Notes under the pieces: model-generated
Told to the model about the DNA's origin: nothing
Databases searched by the model: none
Seen by the model: only the letters and a program-made list of their open reading frames with translations
From: Caldimonas caldifontis
GTDB taxonomy: Bacteria > Pseudomonadota > Gammaproteobacteria > Burkholderiales > Burkholderiaceae_C
Length of the DNA stretch: 64,000 bases
Direction of reading: 5' to 3'
Assembly: GCF_002930615.1 (NCBI RefSeq)
Contig: NZ_PSNX01000005.1
Location: 80,733 to 144,732 of the forward strand
Program-made: the position numbers and the translations under genes
In this document: piece by piece, positions 52,873 to 61,737 of the stretch
Numbering within the stretch: position 1 is the stretch's first letter
How the letters are laid out: every line of letters begins with the position of its first letter

Positions 52873-53838
52873 ATGAAGCTGCTTTTCGTTGCCGACCCCC
52901 TCGACCACTTCAAGACCTACAAGGACACCACCTACGCCATGATGCGAGAGGCGGCGTCACGCGGGCACAAGCTGGCGGCCTGCGAGCCGCGGCACCTGTC
53001 GTGGCGAAGCGGCGGCCGCGTGACCGCGCTGGCGCGTGACATCCTCCTCACCGGCCAGGTGGGGGACGCGGGCACGCCGTGGTACGTGGCCGACGAGCCG
53101 GCCGTGGTGGCTCTGGCCGACGTCGATGCCGTGCTCATGCGCAAGGACCCACCCTTCGATGGTGAGTACTTCTACGCCACGCATCTGCTGGAACAGGCCG
53201 AGCGTGAGGGGGCGCGGGTGATCAACACGCCGCGATCCCTGCGCGACCACCCCGAGAAGCTGGCGGTGATGGAGTTCCCGCAGTTCGTCACCCCCACGCT
53301 GGTGACACGTGACGCCGAGGACATTCGCCGCTTCCATGCTGAACACCGCGAGATCATCCTCAAGCCCCTGGACGGCATGGGCGGCATGGGCATCTTCCGC
53401 GTGGGCCCCGACGGCCTGAACCTGGGCAGCATCACGGAAACCCTGAACGCCCACGGCGAACGCACGGTGATGGTCCAGCGCTTCATCCCCGAGATCGTGG
53501 CTGGCGACAAGCGCGTGCTCATCATCGATGGTGAGCCAGTGCCCTTCGTGCTGGCGCGCATCCCGCAGGGCAGCGAGATCCGCGGCAACCTGGCGGCCGG
53601 CGGCAAGGGCGTGGCCCAGCCCCTGAACGAGCGCGATCGAGAGATTGCACGCGAGATCGGCCGGGTCCTCAGCCCCCGCGGCCTGCTGCTCATCGGCCTG
53701 GACATCATCGGCGACCGCGTCACCGAGATCAACGTGACCAGCCCGACCTGCTTCCAGGAGATCGAGCAGCAGACGGGCTTCGACGTGGCCAAGGTGTTCG
53801 TCGATGCGCTGGAGCGAAGGCTCCAGGCGAGCCCCTGA
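52873..53838 (+). CDS. gshB: Glutathione synthetase
   Basis: This 321-aa ATP-grasp enzyme joins glycine to gamma-glutamylcysteine. Blocks include LLFVADPLDHFKTYKDTTYAMM (about 3-24), DAVLMRKDPPFDGEYFYATHLLE (two blocks), NTPRSLRDHPEKLAVMEFP, IILKPLDGMGGMGIFRV (about 160), RFIPEIVAGDKRVLIIDGEP and EINVTSPTCFQEIE. The length equals the E. coli enzyme. It diverges from the binding-protein gene. It completes glutathione synthesis with gshA, from which it is separated by three genes. Confidence 0.95.
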   Translation: MKLLFVADPLDHFKTYKDTTYAMMREAASRGHKLAACEPRHLSWRSGGRVTALARDILLTGQVGDAGTPWYVADEPAVVALADVDAVLMRKDPPFDGEYFYATHLLEQAEREGARVINTPRSLRDHPEKLAVMEFPQFVTPTLVTRDAEDIRRFHAEHREIILKPLDGMGGMGIFRVGPDGLNLGSITETLNAHGERTVMVQRFIPEIVAGDKRVLIIDGEPVPFVLARIPQGSEIRGNLAAGGKGVAQPLNERDREIAREIGRVLSPRGLLLIGLDIIGDRVTEINVTSPTCFQEIEQQTGFDVAKVFVDALERRLQASP

Positions 53839-53850
53839 GCGGCGGGCGCC

Positions 53851-54267
53851 TCAGCCCCCGTGCCGCGACCAGAACTGGGCCGGAGTGAGGATGGGGTAAC
53901 GGTCGGCCAGCGCCAGCAGATCCTTGTCGCCCGTGATCAGGTAACGTGCCTCGCTGGAACGCAGCGTCTGCAGAACGGGCTGGTCCTTGGGGTCGCGAAG
54001 CTGACCCTCGTGTACGTCCGCAGGCTCGACGATGTTGGCCAGGAACAGGAAGCTGTCGGCCAGGTCGCGAATGTCCTCTGCGCTCATCGCCACCCGCGTC
54101 AGCCGGGGCAGCACCCGCACCATTTCATCGAGGATGTAGTGCGACAGCACCCCGTCCAGGGCGCCCTGGCGCCAGGCCGCCATGATGCGTCCCGGCACGC
54201 TGCCTGGGTAGGCGAGACCGGACACCAGCACATTGGTGTCGAGCACCACGCGCAGCAACGCCGGCAT
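53851..54267 (-). CDS. PIN-domain toxin (putative toxin-antitoxin component)
   Basis: This 138-aa PIN domain has LRVVLDTNVLVSGLAYPGS with the first Asp (about 10), ILDEMVRVLPRL, a second acidic block DPKDQPVLQTLRSSEARYLITGDKDLLAL with DPKDQ and GDKDL, and ends LTPAQFW. It is a metal-dependent RNase of the COG1569 type. Its start overlaps the antitoxin stop by 1 nt (TGATG), the usual tight coupling. All four acidic positions appear present, so the toxin is likely active. Confidence 0.88.
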   Translation of the reverse strand: MPALLRVVLDTNVLVSGLAYPGSVPGRIMAAWRQGALDGVLSHYILDEMVRVLPRLTRVAMSAEDIRDLADSFLFLANIVEPADVHEGQLRDPKDQPVLQTLRSSEARYLITGDKDLLALADRYPILTPAQFWSRHGG

Positions 54268-54539
54268 CAGCGCTTGTGGCGCTCGGCGGCCACGGCTGCC
54301 TCGATTTCGGCCATTCCTTCGGTGGCGGGGACTTCAGCGTACGCTTGGGAAATGCGTTCGGTCAAGGCGTCGAAGCGATCGCGCATACGCCGGATGCGGG
54401 CGAAGGTTTCAGCATCGACCAAGGCGGCCACGGGCTTGCCATCCTTGTTGATGACGATGCTGTCGTTGCGGTATTGCACCTGATTGAGCATCTCGCCCAG
54501 GTTCTGCCGGAAATTGACGGCGCTGACTTCGGTGATCAT
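54267..54539 (-). CDS. Phd/YefM-family antitoxin
   Basis: This 90-aa protein has the Phd DNA-binding N-terminus MITEVSAVNFRQNLGEMLNQVQ, then DSIVINKDGKPVAALVDAETF, and a charged helical tail (RFDALTERISQAYAEV, then ERHKR) that would wrap the PIN toxin. It represses its own operon through the TGATCA repeats upstream. The start at 54539 aligns with family starts; ATG 54554 is an alternative. Confidence 0.85.
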   Translation of the reverse strand: MITEVSAVNFRQNLGEMLNQVQYRNDSIVINKDGKPVAALVDAETFARIRRMRDRFDALTERISQAYAEVPATEGMAEIEAAVAAERHKR

Positions 54540-54547
54540 GGCAGTCT

Positions 54548-54576
54548 CGATCATGCTGATCAATATGATCATTATG
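54548..54576 (-). promoter_or_regulatory. Autoregulatory region of the toxin-antitoxin pair
   Basis: Three GATCA boxes lie just upstream of the antitoxin: GATCA in 54549-54553, TGATCA at 54557-54562 and TGATCA at 54566-54571. The last two are 9 bp apart. A -10-like CATAAT (minus strand, 54571-54576) overlaps the last box. Binding there by the antitoxin would block transcription. Confidence 0.5.
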
Positions 54577-54631
54577 CCATGTGTCCGCCAATCACCACGG
54601 CCACCCCCGCGTCGATAATGCGCCCCACACC

Positions 54632-56509
54632 ATGGCCCTTCTCACACTCACCAACGCCCACCTGGCCTTCGGCCACGTGGCCCTGCTCGACGGCGCGGCG
54701 CTGTCCGTCGAATCCAATGAACGCATCGGCCTGATCGGCCGCAACGGCACCGGCAAGTCTTCGCTGCTCAAGATCCTGGCCGGGCTGGAGAAGCCCGACG
54801 ACGGCCTGCTGCAGGTGCAGCAGGGGCTGCGCATGGTCTACGTGGCGCAGGAGCCGGTCTTCGCGCCGCGGATCAACGTCTTCGAGGCCGTGAGCGAGGG
54901 GCTCGCCGAGGTTCGCGCCCTGCGCGAGCGCTACGAGGCCCATGCGCCGGGCGAAGACCTGGATGCCCTGCAGACCCGTATCGAGGCGCTGGACGGCTGG
55001 ACCTGGGAGCAGCGGGTCGATGAAACGCTGCACCGGCTGCGGCTGGCCCCCGATGCGCTCATCGACAGTCTCTCCGGTGGCAACCGCAAGCGCGTGGCGC
55101 TGGCGCGGGCCCTGGTGGCCCAGCCCGACGTGCTGCTGCTGGACGAGCCCACCAACCACCTCGATCTCGATGCCATCGCCTGGCTGGAAGAGTTGCTGCG
55201 CGCCTTCCGCGGCTCGGTGGTGCTGATCACCCACGACCGTGCCTTCCTCGATGGGGTGGCCACGCGCATCGTCGAACTCGACCGCGGCGTGCTGCGCAGC
55301 TACCCAGGCAACTTCAGCGCCTACGAGACCCTGAAGGCCCAGCAGCTGGCCGACGAGGCCCTGGCCAATGCACGCGCCGACAAGCTGCTGGCCCAGGAAG
55401 AGGTGTGGATCCGCAAGGGCGTGGAAGCGCGGCGCACGCGCAGTGTGGCCCGCATTGCGCGGCTGGAACACCTGCGCGAGCAGCGCGCCCAGCGCCGTGA
55501 TGCGGTGGGCCGTGTGCGCCTGGACGTGGACGCTGGCGAGCGCAGCGGCAAGCTGGTGGCCGAACTGCAGCACGTGAGCAAGGCCTATGGCGGACGACCC
55601 ATCGTGCGGGACTTTTCCGCCACCATCCTGCGTGGCGACAAGATCGGCCTGATCGGCCCCAACGGCGCGGGCAAGACCACGCTGCTCAAGCTCATCCTGG
55701 GCGAGATCACCCCCGACGCCGGCACGGTGCGCCTGGGCACGAAGCTGCAGGTGGCCTACTTCGACCAGATGCGCGAGGCGCTCGACCTGGAGCGCAGCCT
55801 GGCCGACACCATCAGCCCGGGCAGTGAATGGATCGAGATCGGCAACGCGCGCAAGCACGTGATGAGCTACCTGGGCGATTTCCTCTTCGCCCCCGAACGC
55901 GCGCACTCGCCGGTGAAGTCGCTCTCGGGCGGCGAGCGCAACCGCCTGTTGCTGGCGCGCCTGTTCGCGCGGCCGGCCAACGTGCTGGTGCTGGACGAAC
56001 CCACCAACGACCTGGACATCGACACGCTGGAACTGCTGGAAGAGCTGCTGCAGGACTACGACGGCACCGTCTTCCTGGTGAGCCACGACCGGCGCTTCCT
56101 CGACAACGTGGTGACCAGCACGATCGCCTGGGAGGGGGATGAGTCGCCGGGTCAGTGGCGCGAGTACGAAGGCGGCTACGAGGACTGGGTGCGCCAGAGT
56201 ACGCGGCGGCGCGCCCTCCAGGCGCCGACACCGGCCCCTGTGGCCGCACCGAAATCCGCGCCTGCGTCCGCGCCGGCCGCCAAGGCGGCGCGCAAGCTCT
56301 CGTACAAGGAGCAGCGCGAACTCGACGAACTGCCCGCGCGCATCGAAGCCCTGGAGGCCGAGCAGAAGGAGCTGGGCGAGTTGCTGGCCAGCCCGGCGCT
56401 CTACACCGAAGCCCCGCAGCGCGTGGCCGAGGTGCAGGCGCGCTACGACCAGATCGAGGGTCTGCTGATGGAAGCGCTGGAGCGCTGGGAAGCGCTGGGC
56501 TCGCGCTAG
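54632..56509 (+). CDS. uup: ABC-F family ATPase, Uup type
   Basis: This 625-aa soluble protein has two ATPase domains. Domain 1 has GLIGRNGTGKSSLLK (about 35), the signature LSGGNRKRVALARAL and LLLDEPTNHLDL. Domain 2 has GLIGPNGAGKTTLLK (about 345), the signature LSGGERNRLLLARLF and LVLDEPTNDLDI. The C-terminal coiled coil is KLSYKEQRELDELPARIEAL with EAEQKELGELL (about 565-600). No membrane segment is present. Uup acts on the ribosome or branched DNA and lowers transposon excision in E. coli. A GATAAT box lies 12 nt before the ATG. Confidence 0.93.
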   Translation: MALLTLTNAHLAFGHVALLDGAALSVESNERIGLIGRNGTGKSSLLKILAGLEKPDDGLLQVQQGLRMVYVAQEPVFAPRINVFEAVSEGLAEVRALRERYEAHAPGEDLDALQTRIEALDGWTWEQRVDETLHRLRLAPDALIDSLSGGNRKRVALARALVAQPDVLLLDEPTNHLDLDAIAWLEELLRAFRGSVVLITHDRAFLDGVATRIVELDRGVLRSYPGNFSAYETLKAQQLADEALANARADKLLAQEEVWIRKGVEARRTRSVARIARLEHLREQRAQRRDAVGRVRLDVDAGERSGKLVAELQHVSKAYGGRPIVRDFSATILRGDKIGLIGPNGAGKTTLLKLILGEITPDAGTVRLGTKLQVAYFDQMREALDLERSLADTISPGSEWIEIGNARKHVMSYLGDFLFAPERAHSPVKSLSGGERNRLLLARLFARPANVLVLDEPTNDLDIDTLELLEELLQDYDGTVFLVSHDRRFLDNVVTSTIAWEGDESPGQWREYEGGYEDWVRQSTRRRALQAPTPAPVAAPKSAPASAPAAKAARKLSYKEQRELDELPARIEALEAEQKELGELLASPALYTEAPQRVAEVQARYDQIEGLLMEALERWEALGSR

Positions 56510-56525
56510 GGACAGGGCCGGGGCG

Positions 56526-57290
56526 CTACCAGTCGCGGCGCCGCAGGCCCAGCCCGGCCAGCCAGGAGTCGCTGATGCGTGGGGACGTGCGGCTCACGAT
56601 GAGGCCGGACTGCAGGTACAGCGCATTGAGCAGGCGCGCCACGGCGTCGGGGCTCTGCCCGGTGGCATCGACGATGTCGCGTACCGTCATGGGCTGGTCA
56701 CGCATGTGGCGGATCACCGCGCGGTGGATGCCGTCCACCGGCAGGCTGCGCAGGTCCAGGCCCGGCGTGGTGCGGTAGCAGGCGCTGCCGGCAATCTCGG
56801 GCAGCAGCTCGGTTCGGCTGCCATGCAGGGCCAGCATCCACAGCAGCGGGCCGATGGGGTGGTAGTGCTCGTACTCGCCGATCAGCCGGGGTTCATCGTG
56901 GCCGGGCGGTTTCATCACCGCCGGCTCCACGCGCATCACGCGCAGCAGCGGCAGGCGCTGCATCAGGTAGACCTGCGGATCGGCCGGGCAGTGGTACAGA
57001 CGCTGGTGGGGAAACACCGTGACCGGCACGACCACGCCCCCCGCCTGCAGTTGCACCACCACCTGCTGGGCGTGGCGCAGGCAGGCGGCCAGTACCTCCA
57101 GCGCCTCGGTGCCATTGGCGCGGTGTTCGAAACGTTCCAGATCGGCCAGCAGCGAAGGGCTGAGCGAAGCCAGTCGCGAGCGGTCGGTGCCGGCCAGCGG
57201 GGGCAACTTGTCCAGCTCGTCGAGGTAGCGCTGGAATGCGCTCGCGCGCATCAGCTCCGGCTCGCCGAGCGGTAGGGTCGATTCGTCCAT
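56526..57290 (-). CDS. Hypothetical protein with C-terminal winged-helix-like segment
   Basis: This protein of about 254 aa is of no family I recognise. The N-terminal half is helical (FQRYLDELDKLPPL, LLADLERFEHRANGTEALEVLAACLRHAQQVV). The middle is beta-rich (GGVVVPVTVFPHQRLYHCP, VYLMQRLPLLRVMRVEP). The end reads like a winged helix: MTVRDIVDATGQSPDAVARLLNALYLQSGLI. The start is unsure. ATG 57290 has no ribosome site, and an in-frame GTG 15 nt upstream is also possible; the frame stays open further up. It may be a sensor/regulator. Confidence 0.6.
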   Translation of the reverse strand: MDESTLPLGEPELMRASAFQRYLDELDKLPPLAGTDRSRLASLSPSLLADLERFEHRANGTEALEVLAACLRHAQQVVVQLQAGGVVVPVTVFPHQRLYHCPADPQVYLMQRLPLLRVMRVEPAVMKPPGHDEPRLIGEYEHYHPIGPLLWMLALHGSRTELLPEIAGSACYRTTPGLDLRSLPVDGIHRAVIRHMRDQPMTVRDIVDATGQSPDAVARLLNALYLQSGLIVSRTSPRISDSWLAGLGLRRRDW

Positions 57291-57423
57291 CAGCAGCAGG
57301 GCCACCCGGTACGTGCCAGGCGGCTGGTTGTGAGGCCGCACGGGTGAAACCAGACCCCGTGCCACCGAGCGCTCAATGTACTGCAGCCCGATGTCCCTTT
57401 GCCACCCTCGCGAAGGGGGATTT

Positions 57424-57453
57424 ACAGGCTGTGGTGACACTTTCACAGGCTGT
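57424..57453. repeat. Pair of ACAGGCTGT repeats 21 bp apart
   Basis: ACAGGCTGT occurs at 57424-57432 and 57445-57453. Each copy is itself palindromic around its central base. The 21-bp step puts both on one face of the helix. GTGAC-ACTTTCAC-like symmetry lies between. It overlaps the last bases of the MocR gene and could be an operator for the leftward gene. Confidence 0.4.
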
Positions 57454-58870
57454 CGCGCAGACGTGTGAAGTCCTCCCAGACGGCGGCGTCCTGGGTGCTG
57501 GCGAAGTTGATCCGCATGAGCGTGCTGGGCTGGCGCACGGCATGGAACAGCGAGCCGGGCGCCAGCAGGTAGCCCTCGTCCATCATGCGCTGGGCCAGGC
57601 GGTCGGTGTCCACGCCGGTGTCCACCCAGCCGAACAGGCCCTGCGGCTCGGCGGCGAAGCGGCAGCCGGCCGCCAGAGCCAGCTGCACGGCGCGCGAGCG
57701 GGCCGCGTCCAGGCGCTCCCGCACCCGTTCGGCGTGGCGCCGGATCTGTCCCTGTTCCAGGCAATGCGCCAGGGCCTGCTCGAGGATCGACGGGGTGGTG
57801 AGCGTGGTGAGCAGCTTGGTGTCGATGAGCCGCTCGACCAGCTCGGGCCCGGCCACCAGATAGCCCACGCGCCAGTTCGGAGCAAGGATCTTGGCGAAGC
57901 CGCTCACGTAGAGCGTGCGGTGCAGGCCGTCCAGGGCGGTCAGGCGCGTGGCGTGGGCCGGCGCCAGGTCGCCGTAGGTGTCGTCCTCCACCACATGGAA
58001 ACCGAACTGCTCGGCCAGACCCAGCAGGCGGTGGGCGGCATGGGGGCTGAGGTTGCCGCCGGTGGGGTTGTGCAGCACGCTCACGGTGATGAAGAGCTTG
58101 GGGGCATGCGCGCGGCAGTAGGCCTCCATCACGGCGAGGTCGGGTCCTTCGGGACGACGTGGCACCGGCAGGATGCGCATGCCCATCTGCGAGAGCCGGC
58201 CGAACTCCACCGCCCAGCCGGGCTCATCGACCATCACGGCATCGCCCGGGCGCAGCAGCGTGCGGCAGATGACGTCCAGCGCATGGGTGGCGCCTACCGT
58301 GGTGACGATCTGGCCGGGCTCGGCACGGATGTCGAGGTCGGCCAGCTTGTGCGACAGCGCGCGGCGCAGCAGGGCATCGCCCGCCGGCTCGCCGTACTGC
58401 AGCGACAGCGCATGCAGGCTGGCCGAGGTGGTGACGCGGCGCACCGCGGCACCCAGGAAAGAGGTTTCCAGCCAGGACTGCGGCAGCACACCCAGGCCGG
58501 GGTCGTTGCGCGGCGGTCCGTCGCGGCGCGGCATGCGCTGCAGCATGCCGCGGATCAGGGTGGCCGCGTCGATGGGCGCGCTGCTGCGGCCCGGCCCAGG
58601 CGAGGGGGCAGCGGCATGGCGCGCGCGCACCGGGTCGGGCCGCGGTTCGCGCACGAAATAGCCACGGTGGCGCCGCGCCTCGATCAGCCCCTGGGCCTGG
58701 AGCTGGTCGTAGGCCGCCACCACGGTGTAGGGGCTCACGTCGTGCCGGCGCGCGCATTCGCGCACCGAGGGCAGGCGGCTGCCGGGGGGCAGCAGGCGGC
58801 TGCGGATGCGCTCGGCAAAGCGCCCGGCCAGCTGGTCGGTGAGGGTCTGGTCGGACGAACGGCTGAGCAT
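57443..58870 (-). CDS. MocR/PdxR-type regulator (GntR HTH + aminotransferase domain)
   Basis: This 475-aa protein has a GntR winged helix, LADQLAGRFAERIRSRLLPPGSRLPSVREC (read as separate blocks, about 10-45) and VSPYTVVAAYDQLQAQGL. A linker and a fold-type I aminotransferase domain follow. The PLP lysine is in YVSGFAKILAPNWRVGYL (about 315-332), and HNPTGGNLSPHAAHRLL and VVEDDTYGDL are typical. MocR proteins use PLP or its adducts as signal. It diverges from the LysE operon, with three TGTATTGG-type boxes between, so it most likely controls that operon. Confidence 0.92.
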   Translation of the reverse strand: MLSRSSDQTLTDQLAGRFAERIRSRLLPPGSRLPSVRECARRHDVSPYTVVAAYDQLQAQGLIEARRHRGYFVREPRPDPVRARHAAAPSPGPGRSSAPIDAATLIRGMLQRMPRRDGPPRNDPGLGVLPQSWLETSFLGAAVRRVTTSASLHALSLQYGEPAGDALLRRALSHKLADLDIRAEPGQIVTTVGATHALDVICRTLLRPGDAVMVDEPGWAVEFGRLSQMGMRILPVPRRPEGPDLAVMEAYCRAHAPKLFITVSVLHNPTGGNLSPHAAHRLLGLAEQFGFHVVEDDTYGDLAPAHATRLTALDGLHRTLYVSGFAKILAPNWRVGYLVAGPELVERLIDTKLLTTLTTPSILEQALAHCLEQGQIRRHAERVRERLDAARSRAVQLALAAGCRFAAEPQGLFGWVDTGVDTDRLAQRMMDEGYLLAPGSLFHAVRQPSTLMRINFASTQDAAVWEDFTRLRDSL

Positions 58871-58906
58871 GGCGACGCAAGGAGGGGGACTGTGCTGGCC
58901 GAGGAA

Positions 58907-58971
58907 CCAATACAGTGCGCTTTGCGCGCTGGCAATCTGTATTGGTGGTGTATTGGTGTGAAGCATAGACT
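58907..58971. promoter_or_regulatory. MocR operator and LysE promoter
   Basis: CCAATACA (58907-58914) is inverted relative to two direct copies of TGTATTGG (58938-58945 and 58949-58956), the latter 11 bp apart. The first direct copy gives a -35-like TTGGTG (58943-58948 region), and TAGACT (58966-58971) is a -10-like box 7 nt before the LysE ATG. One inverted plus two direct boxes is the usual MocR site layout. Confidence 0.65.
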
Positions 58972-58978
58972 GGCCTCC

Positions 58979-59593
58979 ATGTCGATGCAAGAGTTCCTCG
59001 CCCTGCTGGTGCTGGCCACGGCCATGAGCTTCACGCCCGGGCCCAACACCACGCTGTCCACGGCCCTGGCCGCCAACCGTGGCCTGCGCGGGGCCCTGCA
59101 CTTCTGCCTGGCCGTGCCGGCGGGCTGGACCTTGCTGATGCTGGCCTGTGGCCTGGGCCTGGGAGCCGTGGTGGTGGCGGCGCCTGCGCTGCGCTGGGCG
59201 GTCACGGCCGTGGGGGTGGCCTACATGTTCTGGCTGGCCTGGCAACTCGCCCGTGTGCGCCAGTTGGGCGAGGCCGATCGTTCCCGCCTGGACGTGAGCT
59301 TCGTTCAAGGTGTGGCGCTGCAGTTCGTCAACATCAAGGCCTGGATGCTCGCCCTGGCGCTCACGGCCGGCTGGGTCACGAGCAGCGGCGGGGCGCCTGC
59401 GGCCAATCCGGGCGAGCGCCTGGCCATCGTGCTGGCGGTGATGGCGGTCTATGCCTTCACCAGCAACCTGACCTACGCGGTCGTGGGCGCCAGCCTGCGC
59501 GGCTGGCTGGCGCAGGGGCAGCGTCTGCTGTGGTTCAACCGCACGATGGCGGCCGTGCTGGTGGCCACCGCCTTGTGGATGTTGCGACTATGA
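58979..59593 (+). CDS. LysE-family translocator
   Basis: This 204-aa membrane protein has about six TM segments. The LysE/RhtB N-terminus FLALLVLATAMSFTPGPNTTL (about 6-26) includes the conserved TPGPN. FVQGVALQFVNIKAWMLAL carries the N-x-K motif near residue 122. It exports amino acids. It starts 108 nt from the MocR gene, with no ribosome site and a -10-like box 7 nt upstream. It overlaps the next transporter by 4 nt. Confidence 0.9.
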   Translation: MSMQEFLALLVLATAMSFTPGPNTTLSTALAANRGLRGALHFCLAVPAGWTLLMLACGLGLGAVVVAAPALRWAVTAVGVAYMFWLAWQLARVRQLGEADRSRLDVSFVQGVALQFVNIKAWMLALALTAGWVTSSGGAPAANPGERLAIVLAVMAVYAFTSNLTYAVVGASLRGWLAQGQRLLWFNRTMAAVLVATALWMLRL

Positions 59594-60519
59594 GTCGCGA
59601 GCAGCGCGGTCTGTGGCTGGGCGTTGTCGGCGTGGCGATCTTCGCGCTCACGCTGCCCATGACACGCGTGGCGGTGGGCACGCCCGAGGCGCCGCTGATG
59701 TCCGGCCTCTTCGTGGCCCTGGGCCGTGCCGTGCTGGCGGCCGTGCTGTCGATCGTCTTCCTGCTGGCCACACGCGCGCCGTGGCCGAAGCGCGCCGACT
59801 GGCCGGCGCTGTCGCTCACCGCCGGCGGCGTGGTGTTCGGTTTCCCCTTGCTCACCTCGGTGGCGATGCGCCACGTCGAGGCCGTGCACGCCAGTGTCAT
59901 CGTGGGCGTGCTGCCGCTGGCCACCGCCATGGCCGGCGCCGTGCTGCACCGCCAGCGGCCCGCGCCGCGCTTCTGGCTGTGCGCCGGCCTGGGCAGCGTG
60001 CTGGTGGTGGCCTTTGCGCTGCTGAACTCGGGACAGGGCGGGCTGCGCCTGCACCCGGCCGACCTGCTGCTGCTGGCTGCGATGGCCTGCGCGGCGGTCG
60101 GCTATGCCTACGGGGCCCGCTTGTCGCAGCACATGCGCGCCGAGCACGTGATCTGCTGGGCGCTGGTGGCCTCGCTGCCAGTGACGCTGCCGCTGGCCTG
60201 GTTGACCTGGCCTGCCCAGGCCCTGCCGGCCACCGCCTGGGGCGCCTTCGCCTACGTGTCGGTGGGCTCGATGTGGCTGGGCTTCTTTGCGTGGTATCGC
60301 GGCCTGGCCCTGGGCGGCACCGTGCGTGTGAGCCAAGTGCAGCTGCTGCAACCCTTCCTCACGATGCTGTTCGCCGTGCCGCTGCTGGGCGAGCGGCTCG
60401 ATGCCCTCACACTCGCCTTCGGTGCCGCCGTGGTGGTCACCGTCTTCCTGGGCAAGCGGGCTCCCATCGACACCCGCACGCCCAGCACACCGACCCTGTC
60501 CCCAAGGAGCCCTGCATGA
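59590..60519 (+). CDS. EamA-family (DMT) transporter
   Basis: This 309-aa protein has ten TM segments in two EamA repeats. The first is WLGVVGVAIFALTLPMTRVAV to VIVGVLPLATAMAGAVLHRQR; the second is ADLLLLAAMACAAVGYAYGAR to VQLLQPFLTMLFAVPLLGERL. Members are metabolite or amino-acid exporters. It overlaps LysE by 4 nt and the aminotransferase gene by 4 nt. Confidence 0.9.
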   Translation: MSREQRGLWLGVVGVAIFALTLPMTRVAVGTPEAPLMSGLFVALGRAVLAAVLSIVFLLATRAPWPKRADWPALSLTAGGVVFGFPLLTSVAMRHVEAVHASVIVGVLPLATAMAGAVLHRQRPAPRFWLCAGLGSVLVVAFALLNSGQGGLRLHPADLLLLAAMACAAVGYAYGARLSQHMRAEHVICWALVASLPVTLPLAWLTWPAQALPATAWGAFAYVSVGSMWLGFFAWYRGLALGGTVRVSQVQLLQPFLTMLFAVPLLGERLDALTLAFGAAVVVTVFLGKRAPIDTRTPSTPTLSPRSPA

Positions 60520-61727
60520 CCTTCGCCTGGCAACTGGCCCGACGCGCCGACCGCATGAACCCGTCCATCATTCGCGAGATCCTCAAGGTCACCGAGCGGC
60601 CGGGCATCCTGTCGCTGGCCGGCGGCCTGCCCTCACCCGACACCTTCCCCGCCGAAGCGATGCGCGTGGCTGCCGACAAGGTGCTGCGCGAGGCCCCGCG
60701 CGAAGCCCTGCAATACGCGGCCAGCGAAGGCTACGCCCCCTTGCGCGAGTGGGTGGCCGAGCATCTGGGCCGCCAGGGCATGGCCGTGTCGCCGGGCCAG
60801 GTGCTGATCACCACGGGCTCGCAGCAGGGGCTGGACCTGTGCGGCCGCCTGCTGCTCGATGCCGGCAGCCGCGTGCTGGTCGAGACGCCCACCTACCTGG
60901 GCGCCCTGCAGGCCTTTGCGCCCAACGAGCCGCAAGTGGACGAAGTGGCCAGCGATGACGACGGCCCCGTGCCCGAGGCGCTGGCCGAGGCCACCACGCG
61001 CGGCGGCGACCGGGCGCGCTTCCTCTACGTGCTGCCCAACTTCCAGAACCCGAGCGGGCGCTGCATGAGCGAGGCGCGCCGTGCGGCCCTGGTGGACGCC
61101 GCCCAGGCGGCCGGCCTGCCGCTGCTGGAAGACAACCCCTATGGCGACCTGTGGTTCGACACGCCACCGGCGCCCACCCTGGCCTCGCGCTGGGCCGAGG
61201 GCACGGTCTACCTGGGCAGCTTCTCGAAGGTGCTCGCGCCGGGCCTGCGCCTGGGCTACGTCGTGGCGCCCAGCGCGCTGTACCCCAAGCTGCTGCAGGC
61301 CAAGCAGGCGGCCGACCTGCACACGCCGGTGTTCAACCAGCGCCTGGTGCACGAGGTGATCCGCGAGGGCTTTCTCGACACCCACGTGCCCACCATCCGC
61401 GCGCGCTATGCCAAGCATCGCGACGCGATGGAGACTGCGCTGCGCCGCCATCTCCCGTCAGGGTGTCACTGGACCTCTCCGCAAGGCGGCATGTTCTTCT
61501 GGCTCACGCTGCCGAGCGAGATCGACAGCCTGGCCCTGCTGCCGCTGGCGGTGGAGGCCGGTGTGGCCTTCGTGCCCGGGGCGGCCTTCTATGCGCGCAC
61601 CCCGCAAGCCAACACCCTGCGCCTGTCCTTCGTCACCCTCGCGCCCGAGCAGATCGAGCGCGCCGTGGCCTTGCTGGGTGGCGTGCTGAAGGATGTGCTC
61701 GCGCGTACCCCGGTCCTCACGCCTTGA
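60516..61727 (+). CDS. PLP-dependent aminotransferase (2-aminoadipate/MocR-catalytic type)
   Basis: This 403-aa fold-type I aminotransferase has no HTH. It shows [19 protein letters not shown] (about 29-47), [32 protein letters not shown] (about 176), [13 protein letters not shown] and the PLP lysine in [18 protein letters not shown] (about 232-249). It is close to LysN/ARO8-like enzymes acting on 2-aminoadipate, branched or aromatic amino acids. In this operon it may process the MocR signal amino acid or the transported one. CCAAGGAGCCCTGC precedes the ATG. Confidence 0.9.
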   Translation: MTFAWQLARRADRMNPSIIREILKVTERPGILSLAGGLPSPDTFPAEAMRVAADKVLREAPREALQYAASEGYAPLREWVAEHLGRQGMAVSPGQVLITTGSQQGLDLCGRLLLDAGSRVLVETPTYLGALQAFAPNEPQVDEVASDDDGPVPEALAEATTRGGDRARFLYVLPNFQNPSGRCMSEARRAALVDAAQAAGLPLLEDNPYGDLWFDTPPAPTLASRWAEGTVYLGSFSKVLAPGLRLGYVVAPSALYPKLLQAKQAADLHTPVFNQRLVHEVIREGFLDTHVPTIRARYAKHRDAMETALRRHLPSGCHWTSPQGGMFFWLTLPSEIDSLALLPLAVEAGVAFVPGAAFYARTPQANTLRLSFVTLAPEQIERAVALLGGVLKDVLARTPVLTP

Positions 61728-61737
61728 ACCGAAGCCC

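Noticed and set aside
57291..57764. Extension of the 56526 gene to 412 aa
   Set aside because: It would run through the 3' end of the MocR gene on the same strand in another frame; the added residues look non-coding.
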